DNA of 64,000 bases from Rhodocyclaceae bacterium (GTDB lineage: Bacteria > Pseudomonadota > Gammaproteobacteria > Burkholderiales > Rhodocyclaceae). Every line of letters starts with the position of its first letter. Within the stretch, counting starts at the first letter, position 1. Positions 57,206 through 64,000 of the stretch are shown in pieces. The translations under genes and the position numbers were made by a program. The stretch lies in assembly GCA_019455325.1 (NCBI GenBank), contig JACFMQ010000013.1, positions 32,525 through 96,524 of the forward strand. The letters are read 5' to 3'. A model generated the notes under the pieces. That model searched no databases, had not been told where the DNA came from, and worked only from the letters and a program-made list of their open reading frames with translations.

Positions 57206-59479
57206 ATGTCCCTCGATCTCGAAACCGTTCCCGAAACCGCTGTGCAGGGCGACCTGCTCGAAACGGCCGCTTCACCCCTCACGCTCAGCCTGCAGGACTT
57301 CGTATCGGAGTTCGGCGACGAGTTGCTCGATTCGCTCAACCGCGCCAATCCTCCGGTCTACACCGGCCAGGCGCGGGTGCATCGGCAACGGATCCTCACC
57401 GCGCTCAAGCGCAAGCTGTTCCCGGCGCAAGCCGATGTGGTCCATGCCGTCACCGAGCTGTTGGTCGATCGTGGCGAACGCGCCGCGATCGTCAATGGCG
57501 AGATGGGCTGCGGCAAGACGACGGTGGGTATTGCCACCGCCGCCGTGCTCAACGCCGAAGGCTACCGCCGCACCCTGGTGCTCTCGCCACCCCACCTGGT
57601 CTACAAGTGGCGGCGCGAAATCCAGGAGACGGTGGCAGGTGCCAAGGTCTGGGTGCTCAACGGCCCGGACACGCTGGTCAAGCTGCTGAAACTGCGCGAG
57701 CAGTTGGACGTGCCGGCCCAGGGCCAGGAGTTCTTCGTCCTGGGCCGCGTGCGGATGCGGATGGGGTTCCACTGGAAACCTGTCTTCGTTCGCCGACGCA
57801 CGCTTCACGGCGACGTGGCGGCGTGCCCGGATTGCGGGCATGTCATCACCGGCCTCGACGGCGAGCCGATCAACCCGGCCGAGCTGGAAGCCGAGGAGTT
57901 CCGCCGCAAGTGCAGCCACTGCCGTGCACCTCTGTGGTCCTTGATCCGTCCGAGAGGCCTGTCCGCCAGCGACCAGTCCTCGACCGTGCTCAAGGCACTG
58001 AAGCGTATTCCAACCATTGGCGAAGTGACAGCGCAGAAGCTGATGCAGAAGTTCGGTGACGCCTTCCTCGCGTCGATGCTCGGGGACAACATCCACGAGT
58101 TCATCAACCTGATGGACGACCGCGGCGAACTGGTCTTCTCGGACCGGCAAGCCCACCGGATGGAACGCGCGATGGCCAACATGGAGTTCGGCTTCGGCGA
58201 GGGCGGCTACCAGCCGTCCGAGTTCATCAAGAGACAGCTTCCCCAAGGCACGTTCGACCTGCTCATCGCCGACGAGGCGCACGAGTACAAGAACGGCGGC
58301 TCCGCCCAGGGCCAGGCCATGGGGGTGTTGGCGGCCAAGGCGCGCAAGACGCTGCTGCTCACCGGCACGCTGATGGGCGGCTACGGCGACGACCTGTTCC
58401 ACCTGCTGTTCCGAGCCCTGCCGGGGCGGATGATCGAAGACGGCTACCGGCCGACCAAAAGCGGCAGCATGACCTCGGCCGCGATGGCGTTCATGCGCGA
58501 TCACGGCGTGCTCAAGGACATCTATTCCGAGAGTACGGGCACGGCGCACAAGACGGCCAAGGGCACAAAGGTATCGGTGCGCACGGTCAAGGCGCCGGGC
58601 TTCGGTCCGAAGGGCGTGCTGCGTTGCGTCCTGCCGTTCACCGTCTTCCTCAAGTTGAAGGACATCGGTGGCAACGTGCTGCCGCCCTACGACGAGGAGT
58701 TCCGCGAAGTCGCCATGGACACGGCGCAGGCCGCGGCCTACCGCGATCTGGCGGGTCGGCTGACCCAGGAGCTGAAGCAGGCCCTGGCGAAGCGCGACAC
58801 GACGCTGCTCGGCGTGGTCCTCAACGTGCTGCTTGCCTGGCCGGACTGCTGCTTCCGATCGGAAACGGTGGTGCATCCGCGCACGCGCAACACCGTGGCG
58901 TTCGTCCCGGCTCAGTTCAACGAGCTGGAGGTGATGCCCAAGGAACGCGAGCTAATCGAGATCTGCAAGCAGGAGAAAGCAGAAGGTCGCAAGACCCTGG
59001 TCTATTCGGTCTACACCGGCACGCGCGACACCACGTCGCGCCTAAAGGTGCTGCTGGAGCAGGAAGGCTTCAAGGTGGCGGTACTGCGCGCGAGCGTGGA
59101 TGCCTCCCGCCGGGAAGACTGGATCGCCGAGCAGCTCGACCGAGGCATCGACGTGCTCATCACCAATCCCGAACTGGTGAAAACCGGCCTCGACCTGCTG
59201 GATTTCCCGACCATCGTGTTCCTCCAGTCCGGCTACAACGTGTATTCGTTGCAACAGGCGGCTCGCCGCTCGTGGCGCATCGGCCAGAAACAGCCGGTGC
59301 GCGTGATCTACCTCGGCTACGCCAACTCCTCGCAGATGACCTGCCTGGGGTTGATGGCCCGGAAGATCATGGTGTCGCAGAGCACGTCGGGCGACGTGCC
59401 GGAATCGGGGCTCGACGTCCTGAACCAGGACGGTGATTCCGTAGAAGTGGCATTGGCACGCCAGCTCGTGGCGGCATGA
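57206..59479 (+). CDS. SNF2/DEAD-like helicase of the ICE
   Basis: 757 residues. It is a superfamily 2 helicase: Walker A in NGEMGCGKTTVGIA (about 97-110), SPPHLVYKWRREI, DEAH box in LLIADEAHEYKNGGSAQG, motif III LLLTGTLMGG, then the C-terminal RecA-like domain with VLITNPELVKTGLDLLDFPTIVF and the SNF2-style QAARRSWRIGQKQPVRVIY. A zinc ribbon is inserted (CPDCGHVI ... CSHCRAPL, about 205-245). It may remodel ICE DNA or move on single strands. It is preceded by a hairpin and followed by the strongest terminator in the ICE. Confidence 0.9.
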   Translation: MSLDLETVPETAVQGDLLETAASPLTLSLQDFVSEFGDELLDSLNRANPPVYTGQARVHRQRILTALKRKLFPAQADVVHAVTELLVDRGERAAIVNGEMGCGKTTVGIATAAVLNAEGYRRTLVLSPPHLVYKWRREIQETVAGAKVWVLNGPDTLVKLLKLREQLDVPAQGQEFFVLGRVRMRMGFHWKPVFVRRRTLHGDVAACPDCGHVITGLDGEPINPAELEAEEFRRKCSHCRAPLWSLIRPRGLSASDQSSTVLKALKRIPTIGEVTAQKLMQKFGDAFLASMLGDNIHEFINLMDDRGELVFSDRQAHRMERAMANMEFGFGEGGYQPSEFIKRQLPQGTFDLLIADEAHEYKNGGSAQGQAMGVLAAKARKTLLLTGTLMGGYGDDLFHLLFRALPGRMIEDGYRPTKSGSMTSAAMAFMRDHGVLKDIYSESTGTAHKTAKGTKVSVRTVKAPGFGPKGVLRCVLPFTVFLKLKDIGGNVLPPYDEEFREVAMDTAQAAAYRDLAGRLTQELKQALAKRDTTLLGVVLNVLLAWPDCCFRSETVVHPRTRNTVAFVPAQFNELEVMPKERELIEICKQEKAEGRKTLVYSVYTGTRDTTSRLKVLLEQEGFKVAVLRASVDASRREDWIAEQLDRGIDVLITNPELVKTGLDLLDFPTIVFLQSGYNVYSLQQAARRSWRIGQKQPVRVIYLGYANSSQMTCLGLMARKIMVSQSTSGDVPESGLDVLNQDGDSVEVALARQLVAA

Positions 59480-59491
59480 TCCATGCCTTGC

Positions 59492-59524
59492 ATGCCGGCG
59501 ACCCTGTGGTCGCCGGCATTTTTT
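59492..59524 (+). terminator. Strong rho-independent terminator after the helicase gene
   Basis: ATGCCGGCGACC (59492-59503) pairs perfectly with GGTCGCCGGCAT (59508-59519) around CTGT, followed by five T. It separates the replication and processing genes from the transfer genes. Confidence 0.93.
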
Positions 59525-59619
59525 CCTGGCAAATCGGAAGCCGATGGATTCGCTTTGTTTGCTGCGGCAGAGGGCCGGCGCGGCGATGGTGATGACTCGT
59601 TGTTTCAGGACACCGATCC

Positions 59620-60204
59620 ATGCGCCCATCCTGCCAGTCCTTCCGTATCGCCGGACGCAGCAACCTGACCCGTTTGCCCGCTTTGCTCCTGGCCGCCATG
59701 GCCAGCGGTTGCGCGATGACGAACACCGCGCCATCGGCGCCCGCATCCGAAGCCATCGGCATCGCGCCCGAAGCCGTGACGGAGTTCGTGCCGGTGACGC
59801 GGTATGGTCGCTACACCCTGGTTGAACTCGCGCCGACGGCGGCCCAGTACGACCTGTTGCTGCAAGTGGTGGATGCGGAGATCCCCGGCACGCTGGGCGC
59901 CACCGTCGGGGATGCCCTCCGGCACCTCATCCTGCGTTCCGGCTACCGGCTGTGCGATGAACAGTCCCCCGATCTGCTGGCCTTGCCGCTGCCGGCGGCT
60001 CACTACGGGCTCGGCCCGGTCCTGCTGCGCGACGCGCTCTTGACCCTGGCCGGTCCCGCCTGGGATCTGCAGGTCGACGACGGCGAGCGGAAGGTGTGTT
60101 TCATCCGTAGCCTTCGGGAGGCCCGGACGCCGCACGAGCCCACACCACCCAAGACCAGCAATCCGGCGGAGACCCCTCCGCTGATCCGGGAGGTTTCGCC
60201 ATGA
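59620..60204 (+). CDS. PilL family ICE lipoprotein
   Basis: 194 residues. The N-terminal signal ends in a lipobox-like LLAAMASGC with a Cys near residue 31. The rest matches the PilL N-terminal domain of PFGI-1-class elements (VTRYGRYTLVELAPTAAQYDLLLQVVDAEIPGTLGATVGDALRHLILRSGYRLC). It belongs to the type IV pilus or secretin-associated part of the ICE transfer system at the outer membrane. The C-terminal tail is Pro/Thr-rich. It overlaps the next gene by 4 bp. Confidence 0.85.
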   Translation: MRPSCQSFRIAGRSNLTRLPALLLAAMASGCAMTNTAPSAPASEAIGIAPEAVTEFVPVTRYGRYTLVELAPTAAQYDLLLQVVDAEIPGTLGATVGDALRHLILRSGYRLCDEQSPDLLALPLPAAHYGLGPVLLRDALLTLAGPAWDLQVDDGERKVCFIRSLREARTPHEPTPPKTSNPAETPPLIREVSP

Positions 60205-60848
60205 CCATCCGGGACTCGGCGACTGGCCAGCGCACGACGCTGCTGCGGGTCGCGGCCGCAACCTGGTTGTTGCTCGTCAGCGCGGTGGTGCTGGTGGATC
60301 ACATGGCCTTGTCCGGGCTGGCTGAACAGACCCAGGCCTTCGCGCCCACCGCGCAGGTGTCCCTGCTCGAATCCCGAGTGGATGGCCTATCGCATCGGGT
60401 CGAACAACGCCATACTCAGCCCGCCGCCTTGCCGCAGGCGTGCTACGAGCAGGACACCGCGGCGTTGGACCAGCGGCTGGCGGCGATCGAGCTGGCGCAG
60501 GCCCAATACGCCGCCACCGATGCGCTGCACGCATTGGAAACCCGCGTCACGCGACTGGAAGCCCGCCCGGGCTCGCGCCAGCCCAAGCTGCCCGCACCAC
60601 GGCCATCCCAACCTGTGGCGGCCCAACCCAAGCCTGTTGAGCCTTCATTCCGCCTGATCGGAGTGGAACTGCGTGCGGGAGAACACTTCGTGTCGGTGAT
60701 GCCTGCCGATGGCACCGGTTTGGCCGATGTCCGCCTGCTGCGCGCCGGAGAGTCGGAGGGTGGCTGGCGACTGGACGGGATCGAGCGCGATGGCGCCGTC
60801 TTCCGGCAGGGAGACGAGATCCGCAGGCTGCCCATCCCGCCCCGATAA
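60201..60848 (+). CDS. PilP-like inner-membrane ICE protein
   Basis: 215 residues. A single membrane helix near the N-terminus (LLRVAAATWLLLVSAVVLVDHMAL, about 13-36) is followed by a predicted coiled coil (about 50-120), a Pro-rich linker (about 122-145) and a C-terminal beta-rich domain (FRLIGVELRAGEHFVSVMPADGTGLADVRLLRAGESEGGWRLDGIERDGAVF). That domain recalls PilP or GspC domains that link the inner membrane to the secretin. The assignment is by architecture, not by a known family match. Confidence 0.68.
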   Translation: MTIRDSATGQRTTLLRVAAATWLLLVSAVVLVDHMALSGLAEQTQAFAPTAQVSLLESRVDGLSHRVEQRHTQPAALPQACYEQDTAALDQRLAAIELAQAQYAATDALHALETRVTRLEARPGSRQPKLPAPRPSQPVAAQPKPVEPSFRLIGVELRAGEHFVSVMPADGTGLADVRLLRAGESEGGWRLDGIERDGAVFRQGDEIRRLPIPPR

Positions 60849-60862
60849 GGAGGCCCACACCG

Positions 60863-61609
60863 ATGGTCCCGCGCCACTTGACCCCGACGTTGCTGGTTGC
60901 ATTGCTGGCCGCCTCCGCCATGCAGGCGGCGCTCGCGCAGCCCACCGGCGCAACCACCGCGGCCAGGACGGCGCCGAGCCGTGAAGCTCCTGCGGCCATC
61001 GCTCGCAGCGACGAACAGCGGGCGCAGGACTGGGGGCTGCGCACGGATGAATGGACGCGCTATCGCGAGTTGATGCAGGGGCCGCTGGGCGTCTACTCGC
61101 CCAGCCTCGACCCGCTCACCGCCCTTGGCATCGAAGCACGTTCCGACGAGGAGCGCCGCCGCTACGCGGAATTGCAGGTTCGGGCCGAAGCCCGGCGGGT
61201 CGAGAAGACGCTGGCCTACCAGCGTGCCTACGACGCCGCCTGGCAACGGATCGCGCCGGGCATGGCGAGGGTCAACCTACCCGGGGCCAAGCCGACCGGC
61301 GCGGGCACCGCCATCGCATCAGGCACCGACCGAACCGCCATCTTCGTGAAGGACGGCTGTACCGCCTGCGACCAGGCCGTGCAGCGGCTGCAGGCGTCGG
61401 GCGTCGAGTTCGATGTCTATGTCGTCGGCAGTCGCGCCGACGACGCGCGCATCCGTGAATGGGCACGCCGGGCCCGTATCGACCCGGCGAAAGTGCGCGC
61501 CCGGTACATCACTCTCAACCATGACGGTGGCCGCTGGCTGTCCCTCGGCCTGCAGGGCGAACTGCCCGCCGTCGTGCGCCAGGTCGGCGGCCAATGGCAG
61601 CGACAGTAG
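60863..61609 (+). CDS. TIGR03759 (PFL_4693) family ICE protein
   Basis: 248 residues. A signal peptide (about 1-25, ending ALAQ) is followed by LRTDEWTRYRELMQGPLGVYSPSLDPLTALGIEARSDEERRRYAELQVRAEARRVEKTLAYQRAYD, the family hallmark. The C-terminal half has a CxxC in a thioredoxin-like setting (IFVKDGCTACDQAVQRLQASGVEFDVYVVG). It is probably a periplasmic redox or scaffold protein of the conjugation machine. AAGGAGG lies 8 nt before the start. It overlaps the next gene by 16 bp. Confidence 0.88.
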   Translation: MVPRHLTPTLLVALLAASAMQAALAQPTGATTAARTAPSREAPAAIARSDEQRAQDWGLRTDEWTRYRELMQGPLGVYSPSLDPLTALGIEARSDEERRRYAELQVRAEARRVEKTLAYQRAYDAAWQRIAPGMARVNLPGAKPTGAGTAIASGTDRTAIFVKDGCTACDQAVQRLQASGVEFDVYVVGSRADDARIREWARRARIDPAKVRARYITLNHDGGRWLSLGLQGELPAVVRQVGGQWQRQ

Positions 61610-62172
61610 GCCTCGCGCGTCTCCCGCTCCTGCTGCTGGCTTGCTGGGCACTCGGCCAGGCGAAGGCGGGGGAGGTCCCGCCGCCGGCCTACCAGTTCGC
61701 GGCACAGCGCGCGGGCATCCCGGCGGAGGTGCTTTACGCCGTGGCCTTGCAGGAGAGTGGCGCCCAGTACCACGGCCGCCTCGTGCCCTGGCCCTGGACG
61801 CTCAACGTGGCCGGGGCATCGCGTCGATTCGCCACCCGTACCGAGGCCTGCGCCGGCCTGCACCAGGCATTGCGTGACGTGCCGCGCACCCGCATCGACG
61901 CTGGCCTGGGCCAGATCAATTTGGGCTACCAGCGTCACCGCTACGACCACCCCTGCGAACTGCTCGATCCCTATCGGAACCTGGCGCTGGCCGCGCAGAT
62001 CCTGCGCGAGCAGCACGCGCCTGGCCAGGACTGGCTGATCACGATCGGCCGCTACCACCGTCCCGCTGGTGGCGCACCCGCTGCGCGCTACCGCCAGAGT
62101 GTTGGCCGCCACTTGGCCCGCGTACTGGGCGAGCCAGCGCGGGGCTCGGATACCCGGAGAACCCTGCCATGA
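61594..62172 (+). CDS. Lytic transglycosylase (SLT domain) of the transfer system
   Basis: 192 residues. The signal peptide (about 1-26) precedes an SLT/goose-lysozyme-like domain: AAQRAGIPAEVLYAVALQESGAQY with the catalytic Glu in ALQESG, then GLGQINLGYQRHR and ITIGRYHRP. It opens peptidoglycan for assembly of the conjugation apparatus. It overlaps the genes before and after it (16 and 4 bp), indicating tight co-translation. Confidence 0.9.
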   Translation: MAATVGLARLPLLLLACWALGQAKAGEVPPPAYQFAAQRAGIPAEVLYAVALQESGAQYHGRLVPWPWTLNVAGASRRFATRTEACAGLHQALRDVPRTRIDAGLGQINLGYQRHRYDHPCELLDPYRNLALAAQILREQHAPGQDWLITIGRYHRPAGGAPAARYRQSVGRHLARVLGEPARGSDTRRTLP

Positions 62173-62720
62173 AGCCTCGAATCTTCCGTCCCGCTACGCG
62201 GTGGCTGATCGGCTTGCTGCCGCTCGTGTCCGTGCCAGCCGCTTTCGCACAATCGCCGCCCTTGATCGTCGTCGAGGATCACGGCGGTGCCTCCGCGTTG
62301 CCTTACTACCAAGCCCTGGACCTGCAACCGCGCACCGGAAGCAGGTCATCTCCCAGGATCGAGATGCCACGCCTGCCCGAAGGGCCTTCTGGCGAGGCGG
62401 CCATGCTGCCGGTGCGTTCGGCCCATTTGGCCCCTGGCGATGTGGCTCCCCGGGCGATCCAGGCGCCGGAGCTCACGCCGATGTTCCTGGTTGGTGATGA
62501 CCAGCGCTCCCATGCCTGGCTGCGCCAGCGTGCCCCGGCGCTGCGCGAGCTCGGGGCCGTGGGGTTGGTGGTCCAGGTCGAGTCACCGCAGGCACTGGCA
62601 GCGCTGCGTTCCCTGGCGCCCGGGCTGATGCTGGCACCGGCGTCCGGGGACGAACTGGCCGAGCGCCTGGGGCTGCGCCACTACCCGGTGCTGGTGACCG
62701 CCACCGGCATCGAACAGTGA
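62169..62720 (+). CDS. TIGR03765 (PFL_4695) family ICE protein
   Basis: 183 residues. A signal peptide (about 1-27, ending AFAQ) precedes SPPLIVVEDHGGASALPYYQALDLQ and the conserved end LTPMFLVGDDQRSHAWLRQRAPALRELGAVGLVVQVES ... LAPASGDELAERLGLRHYPVLVTATGIEQ. This ICE-only periplasmic family always neighbours traD in PFGI-1-class elements. Exact role unknown. It is coupled to the transglycosylase gene by a 4-bp overlap. Confidence 0.9.
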   Translation: MKPRIFRPATRWLIGLLPLVSVPAAFAQSPPLIVVEDHGGASALPYYQALDLQPRTGSRSSPRIEMPRLPEGPSGEAAMLPVRSAHLAPGDVAPRAIQAPELTPMFLVGDDQRSHAWLRQRAPALRELGAVGLVVQVESPQALAALRSLAPGLMLAPASGDELAERLGLRHYPVLVTATGIEQ

Positions 62721-62730
62721 GAACTGCCCG

Positions 62731-64000
62731 ATGGCCCAGCCGCACGCCGTCGAAGTCCTGCTGCGGCCAGCAGTGGAGCTATACACCGTTGCCGTATGCG
62801 CAGGCGCCGCGGTGGTGTGCGTGGTGGCACCGTGGTCGCTCGCGTTGAATCCGGTACTCGGCCTCGGCAGCGCGCTGGCCTTCCTGGCCTTCGGCGCGGT
62901 CCGCCTGCGCGACGCCTGGGCCATCCTGCGCTACCGCCGCCACATCCGTCGTCTGCCACGCTACGTGATGACGAGCCGCGACGTGCCAGTGAGCCAGTAC
63001 CGCCTGTTCGTTGGGCGTGGCTTCCGCTGGGAACAACGACACACCCATCGGCTAACGCAGACCTACAAGCCCGAGTTCCGGCGCTACGCCGAACCGACGA
63101 CGTTCTACCGCCTGGCGCGCCGCTTGGAGGAGCGGCTGGAGTTCGCGCCGCCGCCGCTGCCCAGGCTGGCGCGGGCATTGGCCTGGGACAACCCGCTCAA
63201 CCCGGTCCGGCCTTTGCCGCCAGTGGGTGGCATGCCGCGCCTGCATGGCATCGAGCCGCACGAGACCGACGTCACCCTGCCGCTGGGCGAGCGTGTGGGC
63301 CACACCCTGGTGCTCGGTACCACGCGCGTGGGCAAGACGCGCCTGGCCGAACTGTTCATCACGCAGGACATCCGCCGCAAGGTCCATGGCGAGCACGAGG
63401 TGGTGATCGTCTTCGATCCCAAGGGCGATGCCGACCTGCTCAAGCGCATGTATGTCGAGGCCCGGCGCGCCGGACGTGAAGGCGAGATGTACGTGTTCCA
63501 CCTGGGCTGGCCCGACATCTCGGCACGCTACAACGCCGTGGGCCGGTTCGGGCGCATCTCGGAAGTCGCCACCCGCATCGCGGGGCAGCTTTCCGGCGAA
63601 GGCAACAGCGCCGCGTTCCGAGAGTTCGCCTGGCGCTTCGTCAACATCATCGCGCGCGCCCTGGTGGAACTGGGGCAGCGCCCGGACTACCTGCTGATCC
63701 AGCGCCATGTCGTCAACATCGACGCGCTGTTCATCGAGTACGCCCAGCACTTCTTTGCCCGAACCGAGCCCAAGGCCTGGGAGGTGATCGTCCAGCTCGA
63801 AGGACGCCTCAACGACAAGACCATCCCGCGCCATATGGTCGGGCGAGAGAAGCGGGTGGTGGCACTGGAGCAGTACCTGTCGCAGACGCGAACCTATGAC
63901 GCGGTGCTCGACGGCCTGCGCTCCGCCGTGCGCTACGACCGCACCTACTTCGACAAGATCGTCGCTTCGCTGCTGCCGCTGCTGGAGAAGCTCACCACCG
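62731..64000 (+). CDS. traD: TraD-type conjugative coupling protein, cut by the window edge
   Basis: The first 423 residues are present and the frame is still open at the right edge. Two membrane helices near the N-terminus (about 12-55) are followed by a Walker A-like nucleotide site in LVLGTTRVGKTRLAELF (about 190-206) and Walker B-like VVIVFDPKGDADLL. This matches the SXT/PFGI-1 TraD family, the ATPase that brings the relaxase-DNA complex to the type IV secretion channel. It starts 10 bp after the TIGR03765 gene. The remaining transfer genes, relaxase and integrase would lie to the right. Confidence 0.9.
   Translation, partial: MAQPHAVEVLLRPAVELYTVAVCAGAAVVCVVAPWSLALNPVLGLGSALAFLAFGAVRLRDAWAILRYRRHIRRLPRYVMTSRDVPVSQYRLFVGRGFRWEQRHTHRLTQTYKPEFRRYAEPTTFYRLARRLEERLEFAPPPLPRLARALAWDNPLNPVRPLPPVGGMPRLHGIEPHETDVTLPLGERVGHTLVLGTTRVGKTRLAELFITQDIRRKVHGEHEVVIVFDPKGDADLLKRMYVEARRAGREGEMYVFHLGWPDISARYNAVGRFGRISEVATRIAGQLSGEGNSAAFREFAWRFVNIIARALVELGQRPDYLLIQRHVVNIDALFIEYAQHFFARTEPKAWEVIVQLEGRLNDKTIPRHMVGREKRVVALEQYLSQTRTYDAVLDGLRSAVRYDRTYFDKIVASLLPLLEKLTT

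Overview
The window is high-GC DNA from a betaproteobacterium, most like the Rhodocyclales (Azospira, Dechloromonas, Thauera or Azoarcus relatives). This placement rests on gene content, protein style and the types of dispersed intergenic repeat, not on a database search. Two domains are visible: chromosomal backbone (1 to about 30.4 kb) and part of an integrative and conjugative element (ICE) of the PFGI-1 / PAGI-2 / ICEclc class (about 30.5 kb to the right edge).

Backbone, left to right. A degenerate NtrC-type response regulator is followed by a complete tol-pal envelope operon (ybgC-tolQ-tolR-tolA-tolB-pal-cpoB) with queE (queuosine precursor) coupled to its end and a small PilZ protein after it. 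On the minus strand lies a branched-chain amino acid type ABC importer (livK, livH, livM, livG, livF) with a Fic-domain protein embedded between livK and livH. Then come queC coupled to a YeeE/YedE sulfur transporter and a pair of tRNA-Lys genes (UUU and CUU) with a near-consensus promoter and a strong terminator. Next is an unusual operon of a thiamine-diphosphate enzyme and two different small citrate-synthase-fold proteins, then a TonB receptor, an SDR oxidoreductase, and a periplasmic binding protein directly before a 1334-residue hybrid kinase with HisKA, HATPase, REC, Hpt, REC, GGDEF and EAL domains. A CorC-type transporter, a TusA-like protein and a PAS-GGDEF protein close the backbone.

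ICE. A leftward accessory block (30.7-33.6 kb: HipB-like regulator, TIGR04255 protein, XRE-type regulator, unknown protein) precedes the conserved maintenance and replication genes: AlpA-like regulator, ParA, a HicA-like small protein, ParB, a DUF2857-type protein, STY4528-type replication protein, PFL_4669/TIGR03761 protein, DUF3158 protein, SSB and topoisomerase III. A series of small DNA-processing or unknown genes follows (DUF3085, STY4534/DUF3577, DUF3275, DUF932, DUF6094-like methyltransferase, SNF2-type helicase). The transfer genes then begin (PilL, a PilP-like protein, TIGR03759, lytic transglycosylase, TIGR03765, TraD), with TraD cut by the window edge. Accessory insertions are a phospholipase-D-fold nuclease (40.0-41.3 kb) and a divergent pair of unknown genes (52.3-54.4 kb).

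The most interesting structure is non-coding. Four copies of a 66-70 nt element with three consecutive hairpins occur between ICE genes at 46.1, 48.0, 49.6 and 54.7 kb. Stem sequences differ between copies by compensatory changes, while an 11-nt spacer stays almost constant, so folding (as RNA or single-stranded DNA) seems to be selected. Nearly every ICE gene from 46.3 to 57.2 kb also has a G-run/C-run hairpin just before its ribosome binding site, and a 17-bp palindrome recurs three times at 40.0, 41.4 and 43.3 kb. No insertion sequence, integrase, rRNA or CRISPR array is visible.
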